From assembly GCA_016789405.1 (NCBI GenBank), contig JAEUPQ010000032.1, positions 97,076-161,075 of the forward strand: 64,000 nucleotides of DNA, in the 5' to 3' direction. This DNA is from Lysobacteraceae bacterium. Its GTDB lineage: Bacteria > Pseudomonadota > Gammaproteobacteria > Xanthomonadales > Xanthomonadaceae. Positions 1 through 9,334 of this stretch are shown in pieces. The stretch's first letter is position 1, and each line of letters opens with the position of its first letter. The notes beneath the pieces were generated by a model, which had not been told where the DNA came from, searched no databases, and was given only the letters and a program-made list of their open reading frames with translations. The position numbers and the translations under genes are program-made.

Positions 1-1
1 G

Positions 2-286
2 GTCCGTGCCTACGGCGGCGCAGCGGCGGAATGCCTTCGCCGAGCCGGACGCCGGCCCCTGATCTCGCTGTCGGACTTCGACATCGCCTGCCCCTTTCCC
101 GATCTCGGCGCCGTGCACGCGGTACTCAATGCAATCGATGCATCCCGGCTGGACGAGCGATTCGATGCCGAGGGCGCTCGGCTTCGCGTGCGCCTGCCCA
201 CCGAGCGCGCGGAGACGCTGGCGCTTCGTCTCCGCGATGCCACGCGCGACCGCGCGCGCCTGTCCCCGGCGCAGCCATCCGCGTAG
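2..286 (+). CDS. YigZ/IMPACT family protein, C-terminal part
   Basis: The gene runs in from the left edge in frame 2 and stops at 284-286. The visible 94 residues open with VRAYGGAAAECLRRA, which matches the conserved end of the IMPACT/YigZ N-terminal domain (normally GAGGLVRAYGGA). An acidic alpha/beta C-terminal domain follows. YigZ-type proteins are small cytosolic proteins of uncertain role, related to eukaryotic IMPACT. The start lies outside the window, so length and regulation cannot be judged. The family call rests on one motif and the overall pattern. Confidence 0.7.
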   Translation, partial: VRAYGGAAAECLRRAGRRPLISLSDFDIACPFPDLGAVHAVLNAIDASRLDERFDAEGARLRVRLPTERAETLALRLRDATRDRARLSPAQPSA

Positions 287-329
287 CATCGTGGGGATCA
301 CCCTCCTGCCCTGCACCGGAGAATCCAAC

Positions 330-1037
330 ATGAAGTCGACTTCACAGCTGTCGCTCGCGCTCGTGTTCGCGCTGGGCCTCGCCGCCTGCCAGCAGGCCGA
401 CCAGAGCGCCGCGCCCGCCGCCGATGCAGCATCCCCCAAGGCACCCGAAGCCCCCTCGGCGCCAGCCACAGCACCTGCAACGCCCGCAGCAGCGGCCGAT
501 GCCGGAAGCAAGCCCTCCTTCGACTGCGCCGCTGCCAAGGGCGACGTGGAGAAGCTGGTCTGCGGCGACCCGGCGCTGGCCGCGCTCGACCGCCGACTGG
601 CCGAGGTCCATGCCCGTGCCAAGGCCGCACCGGGCGCCGACCAGGCGCGGCTGGCTGCCGAAGAGCGCGGCTGGATCAAGGGTCGCGATGAATGCGTGAA
701 ATCCGTCGAGCGCAGTCGCTGCGTCTCCGAGGCCTACATGACCCGCACGGCACAGCTGCAGTTGGACAGTGGCGAAGTCGAAGTGCCGGAGGCCATGTCC
801 TACGACTGCGACGACAACAGCAAGCGATTCACGGTCGTCTACTACAACGACCTCGACCCGAAGACGGCCGTCGTCACCTGGGGCGACGACCAGGCCTTCG
901 CCTTCCCGATGATGGCGGCGAGCGGCGCGCGCTACGGCCGCGAAGGCATGGAAATCTGGGAGCACCAAGGCGAGCTGTCGGTCGATTTCTACGGCAACCG
1001 CTTCAACTGCCGGCTCGCCGGCACCACGGCGCCCTGA
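330..1037 (+). CDS. Lipoprotein with LprI-like (DUF1311) region
   Basis: 235 residues from ATG 330, with GGAG about 8 nt upstream. A lipoprotein signal ends in a lipobox LAAC near residue 22, followed by a long Ala/Pro linker (about 25-65) typical of surface or periplasmic lipoproteins. Residues 68-130 carry the Cys-containing LprI/DUF1311-type segment (FDCAAAKGDVEKLVCGDPAL), with paired Cys at intervals. A C-terminal domain with further Cys resembles MliC-type lysozyme inhibitor folds. Known relatives inhibit host or rival lysozymes; that role is only inferred here. Longer in-frame starts upstream lack a ribosome site and a signal peptide. Confidence 0.75.
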   Translation: MKSTSQLSLALVFALGLAACQQADQSAAPAADAASPKAPEAPSAPATAPATPAAAADAGSKPSFDCAAAKGDVEKLVCGDPALAALDRRLAEVHARAKAAPGADQARLAAEERGWIKGRDECVKSVERSRCVSEAYMTRTAQLQLDSGEVEVPEAMSYDCDDNSKRFTVVYYNDLDPKTAVVTWGDDQAFAFPMMAASGARYGREGMEIWEHQGELSVDFYGNRFNCRLAGTTAP

Positions 1038-1113
1038 GCGTCTTTCCTCCACCGCGCAGCTTGAAACACGGCCCCCGCGCCGCCATCCACGGTGCGGAAG
1101 ACGGGGTGCCGCG

Positions 1114-1302
1114 ATGAACGAAGAAGACCCGATCGACCCGGCGGCCAGCGCTGCCGGAGATCACTGGTGCGTGATGCGCCAGGACGACAACGGCCATGTG
1201 GCCATGATCGTCGACGGCCTCGACCGTGAGGCGGCCCAAGCCATCGCAGCGGACTTCGAGGCCCGCGGGCACAAGCAGACGTACTGGATTCGCCGACAAT
1301 AG
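1114..1302 (+). CDS. Small conserved-looking acidic protein
   Basis: 62 residues, no signal peptide or membrane segment. The middle (WCVMRQDDNGHVAMIVDGLD) and the end (a Glu/Ala helix followed by HKQTYWIRR) form a beta-alpha-beta pattern reminiscent of small SPOR-like or ferredoxin-like folds, but no family is recognised. It lies 53 nt upstream of the ABC exporter and in the same direction, so it may share a transcript. Codon use is like the neighbours. Confidence 0.55.
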   Translation: MNEEDPIDPAASAAGDHWCVMRQDDNGHVAMIVDGLDREAAQAIAADFEARGHKQTYWIRRQ

Positions 1303-1355
1303 CCCGTCCCGCCACCACGCACCCACCGCAAGCGTCAAAGGACGCCCGCCCGATC

Positions 1356-3122
1356 ATGTCCGAACCTGTCCCGCCCACCGGCAAGGCCCCCATCGGCACC
1401 TTGCGCGCGATGTGGCCGTTCGTCCGCCGCCATGCCGCGCTGTTTTCCGCGTGGCTCGTCGCGCTTGCGGTGTCCTCGACGGCCTCCCTGGCGCTGCCGG
1501 TCGCGTTCAAGACGATGATCGACGAAGGCTTCAAGCGCAGCAGCGGCAGCGACATCGATCGCGCCTTCCTGCTGATGTTCATCGTGGCCCTGGTGCTCGC
1601 ACTGGCGACCGCACTCCGCTTCTTCTTCGTCTCGCTGCTGGGCGAACGCACCGTCGCCGACCTGCGCGAACAGCTGTACGCGCACCTCATCGGGCTGGAT
1701 GCGGGCTTCCACGAGCGCAACCGCAGCGGCGAACTGATCTCGCGCCTCACCGCCGATGTCGAACTCCTGCGCAGCGTGGTCGGCAGCAGCATGTCCGTCG
1801 CCCTGCGCAGCACGATCACGGTGATCGGCTCCCTGACCATGCTGTTCGTCACCAGCCCCCGGCTCGCCGCCTGGGCATTGATCGGCATTCCACTGGCGGT
1901 GCTGCCCGTGATGTTCGGCGCACGCCGACTGCAGAAGATCTCGCGCGACAGCCAGGACCGCATCGCCGACGCCAACGCGCTGGCGACCGAGACCCTCGGT
2001 GCCGTGCGCACCGTTCAGGCGCACGCGCGCGAGCGCTACGAGCGCGGCCGCTTCGATTCGGCGATCCGCATCGCCGTGCGCAGCGCCATGACGCGCATCA
2101 CCGCGCAGGCCTTGATGACCGCCACGGCCATCACGCTCTTCTTCGGCGCGATCACGCTCGTCCTGTGGACCGGCGCGCACGACGTCATCGCAGGCCGCAT
2201 GACCGCGGGCACCCTGATCCAGTTCGTGCTGTACGCGCTGTTCGGCGGCGCATCCGTCGCCGCCCTGACCGAAGTGATGAACGAACTGCAGCGCGCAGCG
2301 GGTGGCATGAGCCGAATCGCCGAGCTGATGCAGGAAAAACCGGGCATCGTCGCACCGGCGCACCCCAAGCCCCTGCCCGAGCCGCTGCGCGGCGAACTGC
2401 ACTTCGACGACGTGGTGTTCCATTACCCGATGCGCCCGGACCTGCCGGCGCTGGACCGGTTCAGCCTGCACGTGAAACCGGGCGAGACTGTCGCGCTGGT
2501 GGGGCCGTCCGGCGCAGGCAAGAGCACTGTGTTTTCGCTGCTGTTGCGCTTCCACGACCCACAGGGCGGCCAGGTGTCGATCGATGATGTCGACGTGCGC
2601 GACTGCGACCCCGTGGCATTGCGGGAGCGCATTGCATTGGTTCCGCAGCAGCCGACCCTCTTCGCGACGACGGCGCGCGACAACATCCGCTATGGACGAC
2701 TCGAGGCGACCGACGAAGAAGTCGAAGCCGCCACGCGCTCGGCCGAAGCCCACGATTTCCTCGCGAGGCTCCCGAAAGGTTACGACGAACAACTCGGCGA
2801 ACGCGGCACCACCCTGTCTGGCGGCCAGCAACAGCGCATCGCCATCGCACGCGCGCTGCTCAAGGACGCGCCGGTACTGCTGCTCGACGAAGCCACCTCC
2901 GCGCTCGACGCGCAGAGCGAGCGCGCCGTGCAGCACGCGCTGGAAAACCTCATGCGCGGCCGCACCACGCTGGTGATCGCGCATCGGCTCGCAACCATCC
3001 TCAAGGCCGACCGCATCGTGGTGATGGACAAGGGACGCATCGTCGCGGAAGGCACGCACGAGCAACTGCTCGCACAGGACGGCCTGTACGCGGAACTGGC
3101 GCGGCTGCAGTTCCTCGACTGA
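1356..3122 (+). CDS. MsbA-like ABC exporter (fused TMD-NBD)
   Basis: 588 residues, the usual length of a type IV ABC half-transporter that works as a homodimer in the inner membrane. Residues 20-310 form a six-helix transmembrane domain; the nucleotide-binding domain follows. Walker A GPSGAGKST, the signature LSGGQQQR, Walker B VLLLDEATSALD and the switch His in IAHRLAT are all intact, so it should hydrolyse ATP. The closest named group is MsbA/lipid or drug exporters, often annotated as ABC transporter transmembrane protein in xanthomonads. The substrate cannot be told. A strong terminator follows at once. Confidence 0.9.
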   Translation: MSEPVPPTGKAPIGTLRAMWPFVRRHAALFSAWLVALAVSSTASLALPVAFKTMIDEGFKRSSGSDIDRAFLLMFIVALVLALATALRFFFVSLLGERTVADLREQLYAHLIGLDAGFHERNRSGELISRLTADVELLRSVVGSSMSVALRSTITVIGSLTMLFVTSPRLAAWALIGIPLAVLPVMFGARRLQKISRDSQDRIADANALATETLGAVRTVQAHARERYERGRFDSAIRIAVRSAMTRITAQALMTATAITLFFGAITLVLWTGAHDVIAGRMTAGTLIQFVLYALFGGASVAALTEVMNELQRAAGGMSRIAELMQEKPGIVAPAHPKPLPEPLRGELHFDDVVFHYPMRPDLPALDRFSLHVKPGETVALVGPSGAGKSTVFSLLLRFHDPQGGQVSIDDVDVRDCDPVALRERIALVPQQPTLFATTARDNIRYGRLEATDEEVEAATRSAEAHDFLARLPKGYDEQLGERGTTLSGGQQQRIAIARALLKDAPVLLLDEATSALDAQSERAVQHALENLMRGRTTLVIAHRLATILKADRIVVMDKGRIVAEGTHEQLLAQDGLYAELARLQFLD

Positions 3123-3140
3123 TCCGATCGCGAAGGCGAA

Positions 3141-3183
3141 GCACGCAAAAGGCCGACAGCGAAACTGTCGGCCTTTTGCGTGC
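3141..3183. terminator. Bidirectional terminator after the ABC exporter
   Basis: A perfect 19-bp inverted repeat with a 5-nt loop (arms 3141-3159 and 3165-3183). The inner arm carries AAAAGG and its complement CCTTTT. It sits 18 nt after the exporter stop codon and before the minus-strand tRNA terminator. Confidence 0.8.
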
Positions 3184-3281
3184 TCTGCATGTCTAGTGCA
3201 ACTCGCACCGAAACGGAGGCGCCATGGCAGGAGGACGATTCGGAGAGCTGCGGCGGGCCGGAAATCCGAGGACGAATGCAA

Positions 3282-3317
3282 AGAAAAAAGCCAACCCGCG
3301 AGGATTGGCTTTTTTCT
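3282..3317 (-). terminator. Rho-independent terminator of tRNA-Arg
   Basis: Inverted repeat with arms 3282-3294 and 3305-3317. Read on the minus strand it ends in a run of six T, directly downstream of the tRNA-Arg 3' end. Confidence 0.75.
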
Positions 3318-3323
3318 GAAGAG

Positions 3324-3400
3324 TGGCGCGCCCGGAAGGATTCGAACCTCCGACCCCCAAGTTCGTAGCCTGGTGCTCTATCCAACTGAGCTACGGGCGC
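3324..3400 (-). tRNA. tRNA-Arg (ACG)
   Basis: 77 nt including an encoded CCA. The acceptor stem GCGCCCG pairs with CGGGCGC, the D arm AGCTCAGTTGGATAGAGC and the T loop GGTTCGAATCC are canonical, and the anticodon loop reads CTACGAA with anticodon ACG. Closely matches bacterial tRNA-Arg(ACG). No integrase or repeat of its 3' end is seen nearby, so it is not the attachment site of the element to the right. Confidence 0.95.
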
Positions 3401-3571
3401 GCGGTGAAGAAGCGGAATTGTGCCAACTCGAAACGAATCGGTCAACTCCATCCGGACACTTTCTCGATCGCGTTTCCTTGAAGGAAATGCACCTTGTCAC
3501 GGGTGCTTCGTCGATCTCGAACCGGGTCGGGCCGCTCGCGCTTTCCGACTGCATGTCCGGGTGAAACAAGG

Positions 3572-3664
3572 TGGCGGAGAGTGAGGGATTCGAACCCTCG
3601 ATGCAGCTTTTGACCGCATACTCCCTTAGCAGGGGAGCCCCTTCGGCCTCTCGGGCAACTCTCC
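3572..3664 (-). tRNA. tRNA-Ser (GCT)
   Basis: 93 nt with encoded CCA and the long variable arm of serine tRNAs. The acceptor stem is GGAGAGT, the anticodon stem-loop is CTCCCCTGCTAAGGGAG, giving anticodon GCT. It is followed on the same strand by tRNA-Arg and preceded by csrA, an order common in gammaproteobacteria. Confidence 0.95.
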
Positions 3665-3708
3665 GTCGGCGCGCGGTCAACTGCGCGCAGGGTGCACAGG
3701 ATACCGGC

Positions 3709-3921
3709 TCAATCGTCCTGCGGCAAACCCGAATGTGGGCCGTGGCTCGGATGACCTTCACCGCGCTGGATGCGCTGGTAGATTTCCTCGCGATGGACCG
3801 CGACGTCCTTCGGCGCCGTGATCCCGATACGCACCTGGTTGCCTTTGACGCCGAGCACGGTCACCGTGACGGTGTCGCCGATCATCAAGGTTTCGCCAAC
3901 CCGGCGAGTCAAAATGAGCAT
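3709..3921 (-). CDS. csrA: Carbon storage regulator CsrA
   Basis: 70 residues, near the usual 61-70. Canonical Csr[17 protein letters not shown] at the start and [13 protein letters not shown] after the core, with the RNA-contacting L4, R6, R7 and the HREE arginine all present. It binds GGA-containing hairpins in mRNA leaders as a beta-swapped dimer and controls translation. Its own leader has ACGGAGA just before the start, consistent with the known autoregulation. Located between alaS and tRNA-Ser as in related genomes. It is the reference for the divergent CsrA-like trio at 59.2-60.4 kb. Confidence 0.97.
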   Translation of the reverse strand: MLILTRRVGETLMIGDTVTVTVLGVKGNQVRIGITAPKDVAVHREEIYQRIQRGEGHPSHGPHSGLPQDD

Positions 3922-4064
3922 TGCAATTCTCCGTTGGCCGGCTTCCCCCTCGCCGACACGCTGTCGTTGTTCCGCGACCGATTCTTATGGGGATGGATTT
4001 CCGGTCGTGGACGCAATTGATTTAAGAATACCCGTACAGACACGGCAGCGAGAAGCGCCGATCG

Positions 4065-6740
4065 TCATGTCGAGCAGGCCAGACGGCCCTTGACCCAATC
4101 CTGAACGCCCTCCAGAGCTCCGCGCAGATTCGGGCCATCCTCGCCCCCTCCTTGAGCCATGTCGGGGCGGCCACCGCCTTTGCCCCCGATCTGACCGGCA
4201 ACGTGCCCCAGCAATTCCCCGGCCTTGACAGGCCCGAGTGCCGTGCCGCTCACCCCCGCAACGAGGGCCACTTTACCATCCGAGGCCCCGGCCAACACGA
4301 CGACGGCATCACGAAGTTGCTGTTTCAGGTGATCGACCGCATCGCGCAAGGCCTTTGCATCCAGGCCCTCGACCCGGGCCGCCAGCACCTTCACCCCACC
4401 GACATCCGCAGCGGTCGAGGCCAGGTCGGACACCGTGGCGGTCGCGGCCTTGGCCTTCAGCGCCTCGATTTCGCGCTCGAGCTTCTTCTGGCGATCGAGC
4501 AGCGCGCGGAGCTTCTCGGTGACATCGGCTGCGTTGCCGCCGAGCAGGTTGGCAGCCTCGTCCAGGCGACGCTCCTCGTCGGAAATGTAGTCCAGCGCCC
4601 CCTGGCCGGTGACGGCTTCGATCCGGCGGACACCGGCCTGGATGCCACCTTCCGACACGATCTTGAACACACCGATGTCGCCGGTGCGGCGCACGTGGGT
4701 GCCTCCGCACAATTCGGTGGAGGTGTCGCCCATGCGCAGCACGCGCACATGCTCGCCGTACTTCTCGCCGAAGAGCGCCATCGCGCCGAAATCCAGCGCT
4801 TCCTGCATGCCCATGTGGTGGACTTCGGCTTCGCTGTTGGCACGGATCTCGGCGTTGACGCGGCGTTCGATCTCGGCCAGTTCCTCAGCGGTGACGGCCT
4901 GGAAATGGCTGAAGTCGAAGCGCAGGCGGTCCGGCGCCACCAGCGAGCCCTTCTGGGTCACGTGGGTACCGAGCAGGCTGCGCAGCGCAGCGTGCAGCAG
5001 ATGGGTCGCGCTGTGGTTGAGGATGGTGGCGTCGCGACGTGCATGGTCGACCTGGGCCAGCACATGGTCACCGCGCTTGAGGCTGCCGACCGACAGCGTG
5101 CCGACATGGCCGAAGAACTGCCCCGCGAGCTTCTGTGTATCGGAGACATCGAACAGCGTGCCCTGTTCGGCAAGCTGGCCGTGGTCGCCGACCTGGCCGC
5201 CCGACTCCGCATAGAACGGCGTGCGGTCGAGGATGATGATGGCGTCGTCGCCGGCGACGATGGCATCGACGGGCTTGCCATCCTTGAGGATCGCGACCAC
5301 TTCGAGACCACCGGCTTCGAGATGCTCGTAGCCGAGAAATTCGGTGGGCGTCAGCTGGGCGATCAACTCCGCTGGCATGGCCGCGCCGCCGCCGAACTTG
5401 CCGGCCTTGCGCGCGCGATCGCGCTGCTCGTCCATCAGGCGCTCGTATTCGGCCGTGACTTCGGCCGGCACTTCCGACAACCCCTTCTCACGAAGGATGT
5501 CGAGGATCAGGTCCGGCGGGCAGCCGTAGGTATCGTGCAGCTGGAACAGCTGCTCGCCGGTGATTGCGGTATCGCCGGGTTGCGGCTCGCTTTGATGCAG
5601 ATAGCCCTCGAGCCGCATCATGCCTGCATCGAGCGTCTGAGCGAACGCGGTTTCTTCTGCCTTCAGCGCACGCTCGATCAGCGTCCGCTTCTCGACCAGT
5701 TCCGGATACGCCTCGCCCATCACATCGATCAGCGGCTGCACCATGCGCCAGAAGTTGCCTTCGGTATCGAGCGTATGCAGCTTCCAGAAATGCCGTATCG
5801 CTCGACGAATGATCCGGCGCAGCACATAGCCGCGACCATCATTCGACGGCAGCACGCCATCGACGATGAGGAAGCTGCAGGCGCGGGTGTGGTCGGCGAT
5901 GACGCGCAGCGACTTGTGCTCGAGGTCGGCGGTATCGGTGATCGCGGCGGCAGCCTTGATCAGGTGCTGGAACAGGTCGATCTCGTAGTTGCTGTGCACG
6001 TGCTGCAGCACGGCCGCGATGCGTTCCAGGCCCATGCCGGTGTCGACGCAGGGCGCCGGGAGCGGCAGCAGGGTGCCATCCGGCTGGCGGTCGAACTGCA
6101 TGAAGACGTTGTTCCAGATCTCGATGAATCGGTCGCCGTCTTCGTCCGGGCTGCCCGGCGGGCCACCGGCGATGTGGTCGCCGTGGTCGTAGAAGATCTC
6201 GGTGCAGGGACCGCAGGGGCCGGTGTCGGCCATCTGCCAGAAATTGTCCGAAGCGTACGGCTTCCCCTTGTTGTCGCCGATGCGGATGATGCGCTCGGGC
6301 GGGATGCCGATGTCCTTGTTCCAGATCTCGAAGGCTTCGTCGTCGGTGTGGTAGATCGTGACGAGCAGGCGCTCTTTCGGCAGCTTCCAGACCTCGGTGA
6401 GCAGTTCCCAGGCGTAGGCGATGGCGTCCTTCTTGAAGTAATCACCGAAGCTGAAATTGCCCAGCATCTCGAAGAAGGTGTGGTGGCGGGCGGTGTAACC
6501 CACCTGGTCGAGGTCGTTGTGCTTGCCGCCTGCGCGCACGCAGCGCTGGCTGGAGACCGCGCGGGTATAGCTGCGCTTCTCGGCGCCGAGGAAGACGTCC
6601 TTGAACTGGACCATGCCTGCATTGGTGAACAGCAGGGTCTTGTCATTGCCCGGGACAAGCGGACTCGACGGCACCACGGTGTGGCCCTTCGAGCGGAAGA
6701 ATTCGAGGAAATCGCGGCGGATGTCGGCTGTAGTTTTCAT
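4065..6740 (-). CDS. alaS: Alanyl-tRNA synthetase
   Basis: 891 residues, slightly longer than the 875-880 typical of the family. Class II aminoacylation domain from residue 1 ([22 protein letters not shown]), with the conserved [19 protein letters not shown] region. The editing domain has [12 protein letters not shown] and [13 protein letters not shown] zinc-ligand motifs, and a C-terminal C-Ala oligomerisation domain ends with the Gly-rich [15 protein letters not shown]. Charges tRNA-Ala in the cytosol and is essential. Upstream of csrA on the same strand, 143 nt away. Confidence 0.98.
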   Translation of the reverse strand: MKTTADIRRDFLEFFRSKGHTVVPSSPLVPGNDKTLLFTNAGMVQFKDVFLGAEKRSYTRAVSSQRCVRAGGKHNDLDQVGYTARHHTFFEMLGNFSFGDYFKKDAIAYAWELLTEVWKLPKERLLVTIYHTDDEAFEIWNKDIGIPPERIIRIGDNKGKPYASDNFWQMADTGPCGPCTEIFYDHGDHIAGGPPGSPDEDGDRFIEIWNNVFMQFDRQPDGTLLPLPAPCVDTGMGLERIAAVLQHVHSNYEIDLFQHLIKAAAAITDTADLEHKSLRVIADHTRACSFLIVDGVLPSNDGRGYVLRRIIRRAIRHFWKLHTLDTEGNFWRMVQPLIDVMGEAYPELVEKRTLIERALKAEETAFAQTLDAGMMRLEGYLHQSEPQPGDTAITGEQLFQLHDTYGCPPDLILDILREKGLSEVPAEVTAEYERLMDEQRDRARKAGKFGGGAAMPAELIAQLTPTEFLGYEHLEAGGLEVVAILKDGKPVDAIVAGDDAIIILDRTPFYAESGGQVGDHGQLAEQGTLFDVSDTQKLAGQFFGHVGTLSVGSLKRGDHVLAQVDHARRDATILNHSATHLLHAALRSLLGTHVTQKGSLVAPDRLRFDFSHFQAVTAEELAEIERRVNAEIRANSEAEVHHMGMQEALDFGAMALFGEKYGEHVRVLRMGDTSTELCGGTHVRRTGDIGVFKIVSEGGIQAGVRRIEAVTGQGALDYISDEERRLDEAANLLGGNAADVTEKLRALLDRQKKLEREIEALKAKAATATVSDLASTAADVGGVKVLAARVEGLDAKALRDAVDHLKQQLRDAVVVLAGASDGKVALVAGVSGTALGPVKAGELLGHVAGQIGGKGGGRPDMAQGGGEDGPNLRGALEGVQDWVKGRLACST

Positions 6741-6913
6741 GGCTGGCGGCGAAAAGCGGGCAGAGTCCCCACCCGCGGAGCCGGCAGCGTGCCGTCGCGG
6801 ATTCGAGCGGACAACCCAAGACCCCGTAGGTTAGCAGGCCGGGCGGCTCGATTGGCCGCCCGACAGGCCTTTTCACTGCAGCCAGCCCGGCGACCGGCAG
6901 CCTCCCCCGATGC

Positions 6914-7399
6914 TCAGCAGGCGCCTCGGCGGAAATGGTAGAAGCCGCCCAGCGGGCCCTTCACCAGCATGGTTCCGCCGCTCTGCTTGACGATGCGCCA
7001 AGTGCGCCCGGCGCCACCGAACAAGGCATGGTCGACCGCGAAGCCGCCCTCGACCCGCTTCAGGGGCATCCAGGGACCGGCCATCGGCGCAGCCTTGAGC
7101 TTGTATTTGACTTGGTTGCCGTTGAAGGTCCATTGCGCGGCAGAGGTGGTGTCCTTGGTGCTGTTTTCGTCGATCGACACCGCGAATTCACACCAGTCGC
7201 CGCTCAGACCGCCACCCGCCGCGCCGGCCGAACCGCCCCCTTTCACCTGCACTGCCCCACCCTTGCCCGGGGAGCATGGCTGGTCGCGATATTCGCTCCC
7301 GCCACCGGGCAGGCTGCACCTGTAGACCTCGGCCCGAACCTGCCCGGCCACTGCGCAAGCTGCGAGCAGGAGGCCCGCCATGATCTGGAACTGTTGCAC
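6914..7399 (-). CDS. Secreted DUF4124-like protein
   Basis: 161 residues from a GTG start at 7399, chosen because GGGGA lies 8 nt upstream; ATG 7381 is the alternative. A signal peptide ends near VRA|EVYRC. The segment EVYRCSLPGGGSEYRDQPCS is typical of DUF4124, a small periplasmic domain with paired Cys. The C-terminal half has repeated aromatic beta-strand patterns and ends in Cys. Function unknown. It lies between recX and alaS and is probably cotranscribed with recX. Confidence 0.7.
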   Translation of the reverse strand: MQQFQIMAGLLLAACAVAGQVRAEVYRCSLPGGGSEYRDQPCSPGKGGAVQVKGGGSAGAAGGGLSGDWCEFAVSIDENSTKDTTSAAQWTFNGNQVKYKLKAAPMAGPWMPLKRVEGGFAVDHALFGGAGRTWRIVKQSGGTMLVKGPLGGFYHFRRGAC

Positions 7400-7481
7400 T
7401 GACGCGTCCCCTGTGGGTCTGGAAGGCGCATATGCTGCCTGTCGCCATGGCAAAGACAACCCGTCGAATTGTCAGGCGGGG

Positions 7482-7985
7482 TCAGTCTTCGTCAGGGTCG
7501 TATCGCGTCGCAGCCCGGATCTGGTCGGCAGTGAAGCCTCGTCGAGCCAGGAATTCCGCGGCCTTCCGTTGCAAGGCACGGTCATCGAGCACGCCGGGAA
7601 AACGACGCCGGACCAGGTCTCGGGCGTTCTCCGACCAGTCGCCGTCGTACGAGTCAAAAGCCATCGCAACCGCTTCCCGATCGAGGCCATGCGTCGAAAG
7701 CTCGGCGCGGACGCGCAGCGGTCCCTGGCCATTGTTTGCTCGCGTGCGCACCAGTTGTTCGGCGAATCGGTCGTTGCTTTGCCAACCTTCCGCCGTCATC
7801 CGCTCGACCGTCGCCTGTGCTTCCTCCTTCTCAACCCCACGTGCGGTCAGCTTGCGCGCAAGCTCCTTGCGTGAATGCTCCCGGCGCACCAGCAACGAAA
7901 GCGCACGCTGGCCAGGCGTCAGTTCGGGCCGCTTCCGCCTGGCGGGCTTCGGAGCCTCATCTTCCGGCGGATCGATCCACGCCAT
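7482..7985 (-). CDS. recX: RecX, regulator of RecA
   Basis: 167 residues made of three-helix repeats, as in RecX. Typical segments are the [19 protein letters not shown] repeat, [29 protein letters not shown] and [26 protein letters not shown]. RecX binds the RecA filament groove and limits its growth. It usually follows recA directly; here two metabolic genes stand between them (7988-8822), with only 2 nt to the ABM gene, so the four genes may still form one unit. Confidence 0.95.
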   Translation of the reverse strand: MAWIDPPEDEAPKPARRKRPELTPGQRALSLLVRREHSRKELARKLTARGVEKEEAQATVERMTAEGWQSNDRFAEQLVRTRANNGQGPLRVRAELSTHGLDREAVAMAFDSYDGDWSENARDLVRRRFPGVLDDRALQRKAAEFLARRGFTADQIRAATRYDPDED

Positions 7986-7987
7986 CG

Positions 7988-8392
7988 TCAGGCCCCGAGA
8001 CCGTGGCCGCCGACCGGCTGCGTGACGACGTGGCTTTCGAAACCGGCGATCAACGGCCGTGCTTTCGCAATGGCATCCCGCACCTGCGGCAGCGCGAGCG
8101 AAGCCTTGTGGCTAGCCTCGCTGTCCCAGGCTTCTGTGATCCAGATCGCGTCGGCATCCGCGGAATCATGCGCCACGATGTAGCTGAGGCAACCTGGCAT
8201 GGCGCCGATGCCTTCGAGCAGGATGGCGACCAGGGCATCGCGTTGTCCTGCCGCAGCTTTCGTCTTTCCGATCAAACCGTACATGCCGCGCGCTCCAGTT
8301 GCGGGGGATCGTGCCGTGGCAGAACCAGGCCATGCGGCGGCGGCCGCAAGCCCGAAACCAGCCACGACGATTGCACGCCGTGCGCCATCCAT
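7988..8392 (-). CDS. Secreted antibiotic-biosynthesis monooxygenase-like (ABM) protein
   Basis: 134 residues. An N-terminal segment with Arg-Arg followed by an Ala-rich hydrophobic stretch ([19 protein letters not shown]) looks like a Tat or Sec signal. The mature part is a single ABM ferredoxin-like domain: [21 protein letters not shown], then [22 protein letters not shown] and a C-terminal helix, as in YgiN-type quinol monooxygenases. The start is 1 nt past the GFA stop, so translation is probably coupled. Substrate unknown. Its place between recX and recA is unusual. Confidence 0.85.
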   Translation of the reverse strand: MDGARRAIVVAGFGLAAAAAWPGSATARSPATGARGMYGLIGKTKAAAGQRDALVAILLEGIGAMPGCLSYIVAHDSADADAIWITEAWDSEASHKASLALPQVRDAIAKARPLIAGFESHVVTQPVGGHGLGA

Positions 8393-8393
8393 G

Positions 8394-8822
8394 TCAGGCC
8401 GACGGCGGGTATGTGTCGAATTTCGCGGTGCCGTCCAGCATGCTGTCCCAGGCCGCCGCGTGCGCCACGAAGATCTCCGCTTTCGGCTGGTAGGCAGATG
8501 GGTCGTCCAGTGTGCCGGCACGAATGCCGAGCATGCCCTGGCGAATCGATGGCCGACCGAACAGTTGCGAGCCGCAGTTCGGGCAGAACCCGCGACGGAT
8601 CGGCTGTCCGCTGCCGCCGATGCTTTCGAAGTACTGGACGTTGCCAGTGATCTCCACGGTGCTGTCGTCGAAGAACAGCGTCGGCGCGTAGGGGCCGCCG
8701 GAGGCCTTCTGGCAATCGCGGCAGTGGCAGTTGCCTTCCAGGACCGGCGGGGCGGATGCGGCATAGCGCACTGCGCCGCAGAGGCAGCCACCTGCATGTG
8801 AGGAAGGGGGGCGTTCATTCAT
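8394..8822 (-). CDS. GFA family zinc protein
   Basis: 142 residues with the zinc ligands of the GFA/CENP-V fold: GGCLCGAVRY near residue 12, CHCRDCQKASGG near 32 and FCPNCGSQLF near 80. Family members were named for glutathione-dependent formaldehyde activation, but most are uncharacterised. Cytosolic, no signal. First gene of a two-gene unit with the ABM protein. An inverted repeat 47 nt upstream (8869-8887) could be its operator. Confidence 0.9.
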   Translation of the reverse strand: MNERPPSSHAGGCLCGAVRYAASAPPVLEGNCHCRDCQKASGGPYAPTLFFDDSTVEITGNVQYFESIGGSGQPIRRGFCPNCGSQLFGRPSIRQGMLGIRAGTLDDPSAYQPKAEIFVAHAAAWDSMLDGTAKFDTYPPSA

Positions 8823-8868
8823 GTCGAGAGCTCCATCAGGGACAGTCCGTACATTGTCGAGAGCTGCC

Positions 8869-8887
8869 CCTGACAGGAAGTGTCAGG
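8869..8887 (-). promoter_or_regulatory. Inverted repeat upstream of the GFA-ABM pair
   Basis: CCTGACA-GGAAG-TGTCAGG, a perfect 7-bp inverted repeat with 5-nt centre, 47 nt before the GFA start. A direct repeat TGTCGAGAGCT (8822 and 8855 regions) lies beside it. Size and place suit a dimeric repressor; no regulator gene is adjacent. Confidence 0.4.
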
Positions 8888-9280
8888 AGACGTCAGCAGG
8901 CCGTCCAGCAACCACCCGCCTTCAATACACGGCGGCATTCGCAATTGGGGCGGAACTGGAACATCACGACCGTCATCGGCTTCGAAGCACGCGCATTCAC
9001 GCCGAATGCAGGAGGCAGCGCCCATTGCCGTGCTCACTCGATCTGGAACGAACAGGAATCCTGCAATCCATCCGGAATGACAAGCGAAAGGCCAGGCAAC
9101 TCCGTCCATGGAGCGACCCGGCGAACGACGCCGCCGGCGAGCGGCGCCGAGATGCAGCGAGGGTTTGGGGCCCCGCGCCGCCGATGCGCCATCCATGACG
9201 CACCGTTGGGGAACACGCACTTCGGAACCGTCCATCGAAGCGCGATCGATACTGACCGGCGATGATGAATGGGTGCGTCG
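8888..9280. other. Gene-poor stretch between GFA and recA
   Basis: About 390 nt without a supported gene. Open frames here lack ribosome sites and have low-complexity shadow-like translations. No RNA gene is recognised. Confidence 0.5.
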
Positions 9281-9320
9281 GGGGCGGGCCGTCCACTGAC
9301 GAGGTATTCGGGCCCGCCCC
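9281..9320. terminator. GC-rich hairpin downstream of recA
   Basis: GGGGCGGGCC (9281-9290) pairs with GGCCCGCCCC (9311-9320). The 20-nt loop is long and there is no clear T run on the recA strand, so a terminator or pause site is possible but not certain. Confidence 0.45.
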
Positions 9321-9334
9321 TTCTGCATTCGAAC

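Noticed and set aside
3324..3664. tRNA-Arg or tRNA-Ser as attachment site of the element
   Set aside because: They are 13 kb from the element edge with housekeeping genes between, and no copy of their 3' ends was seen near the edges.
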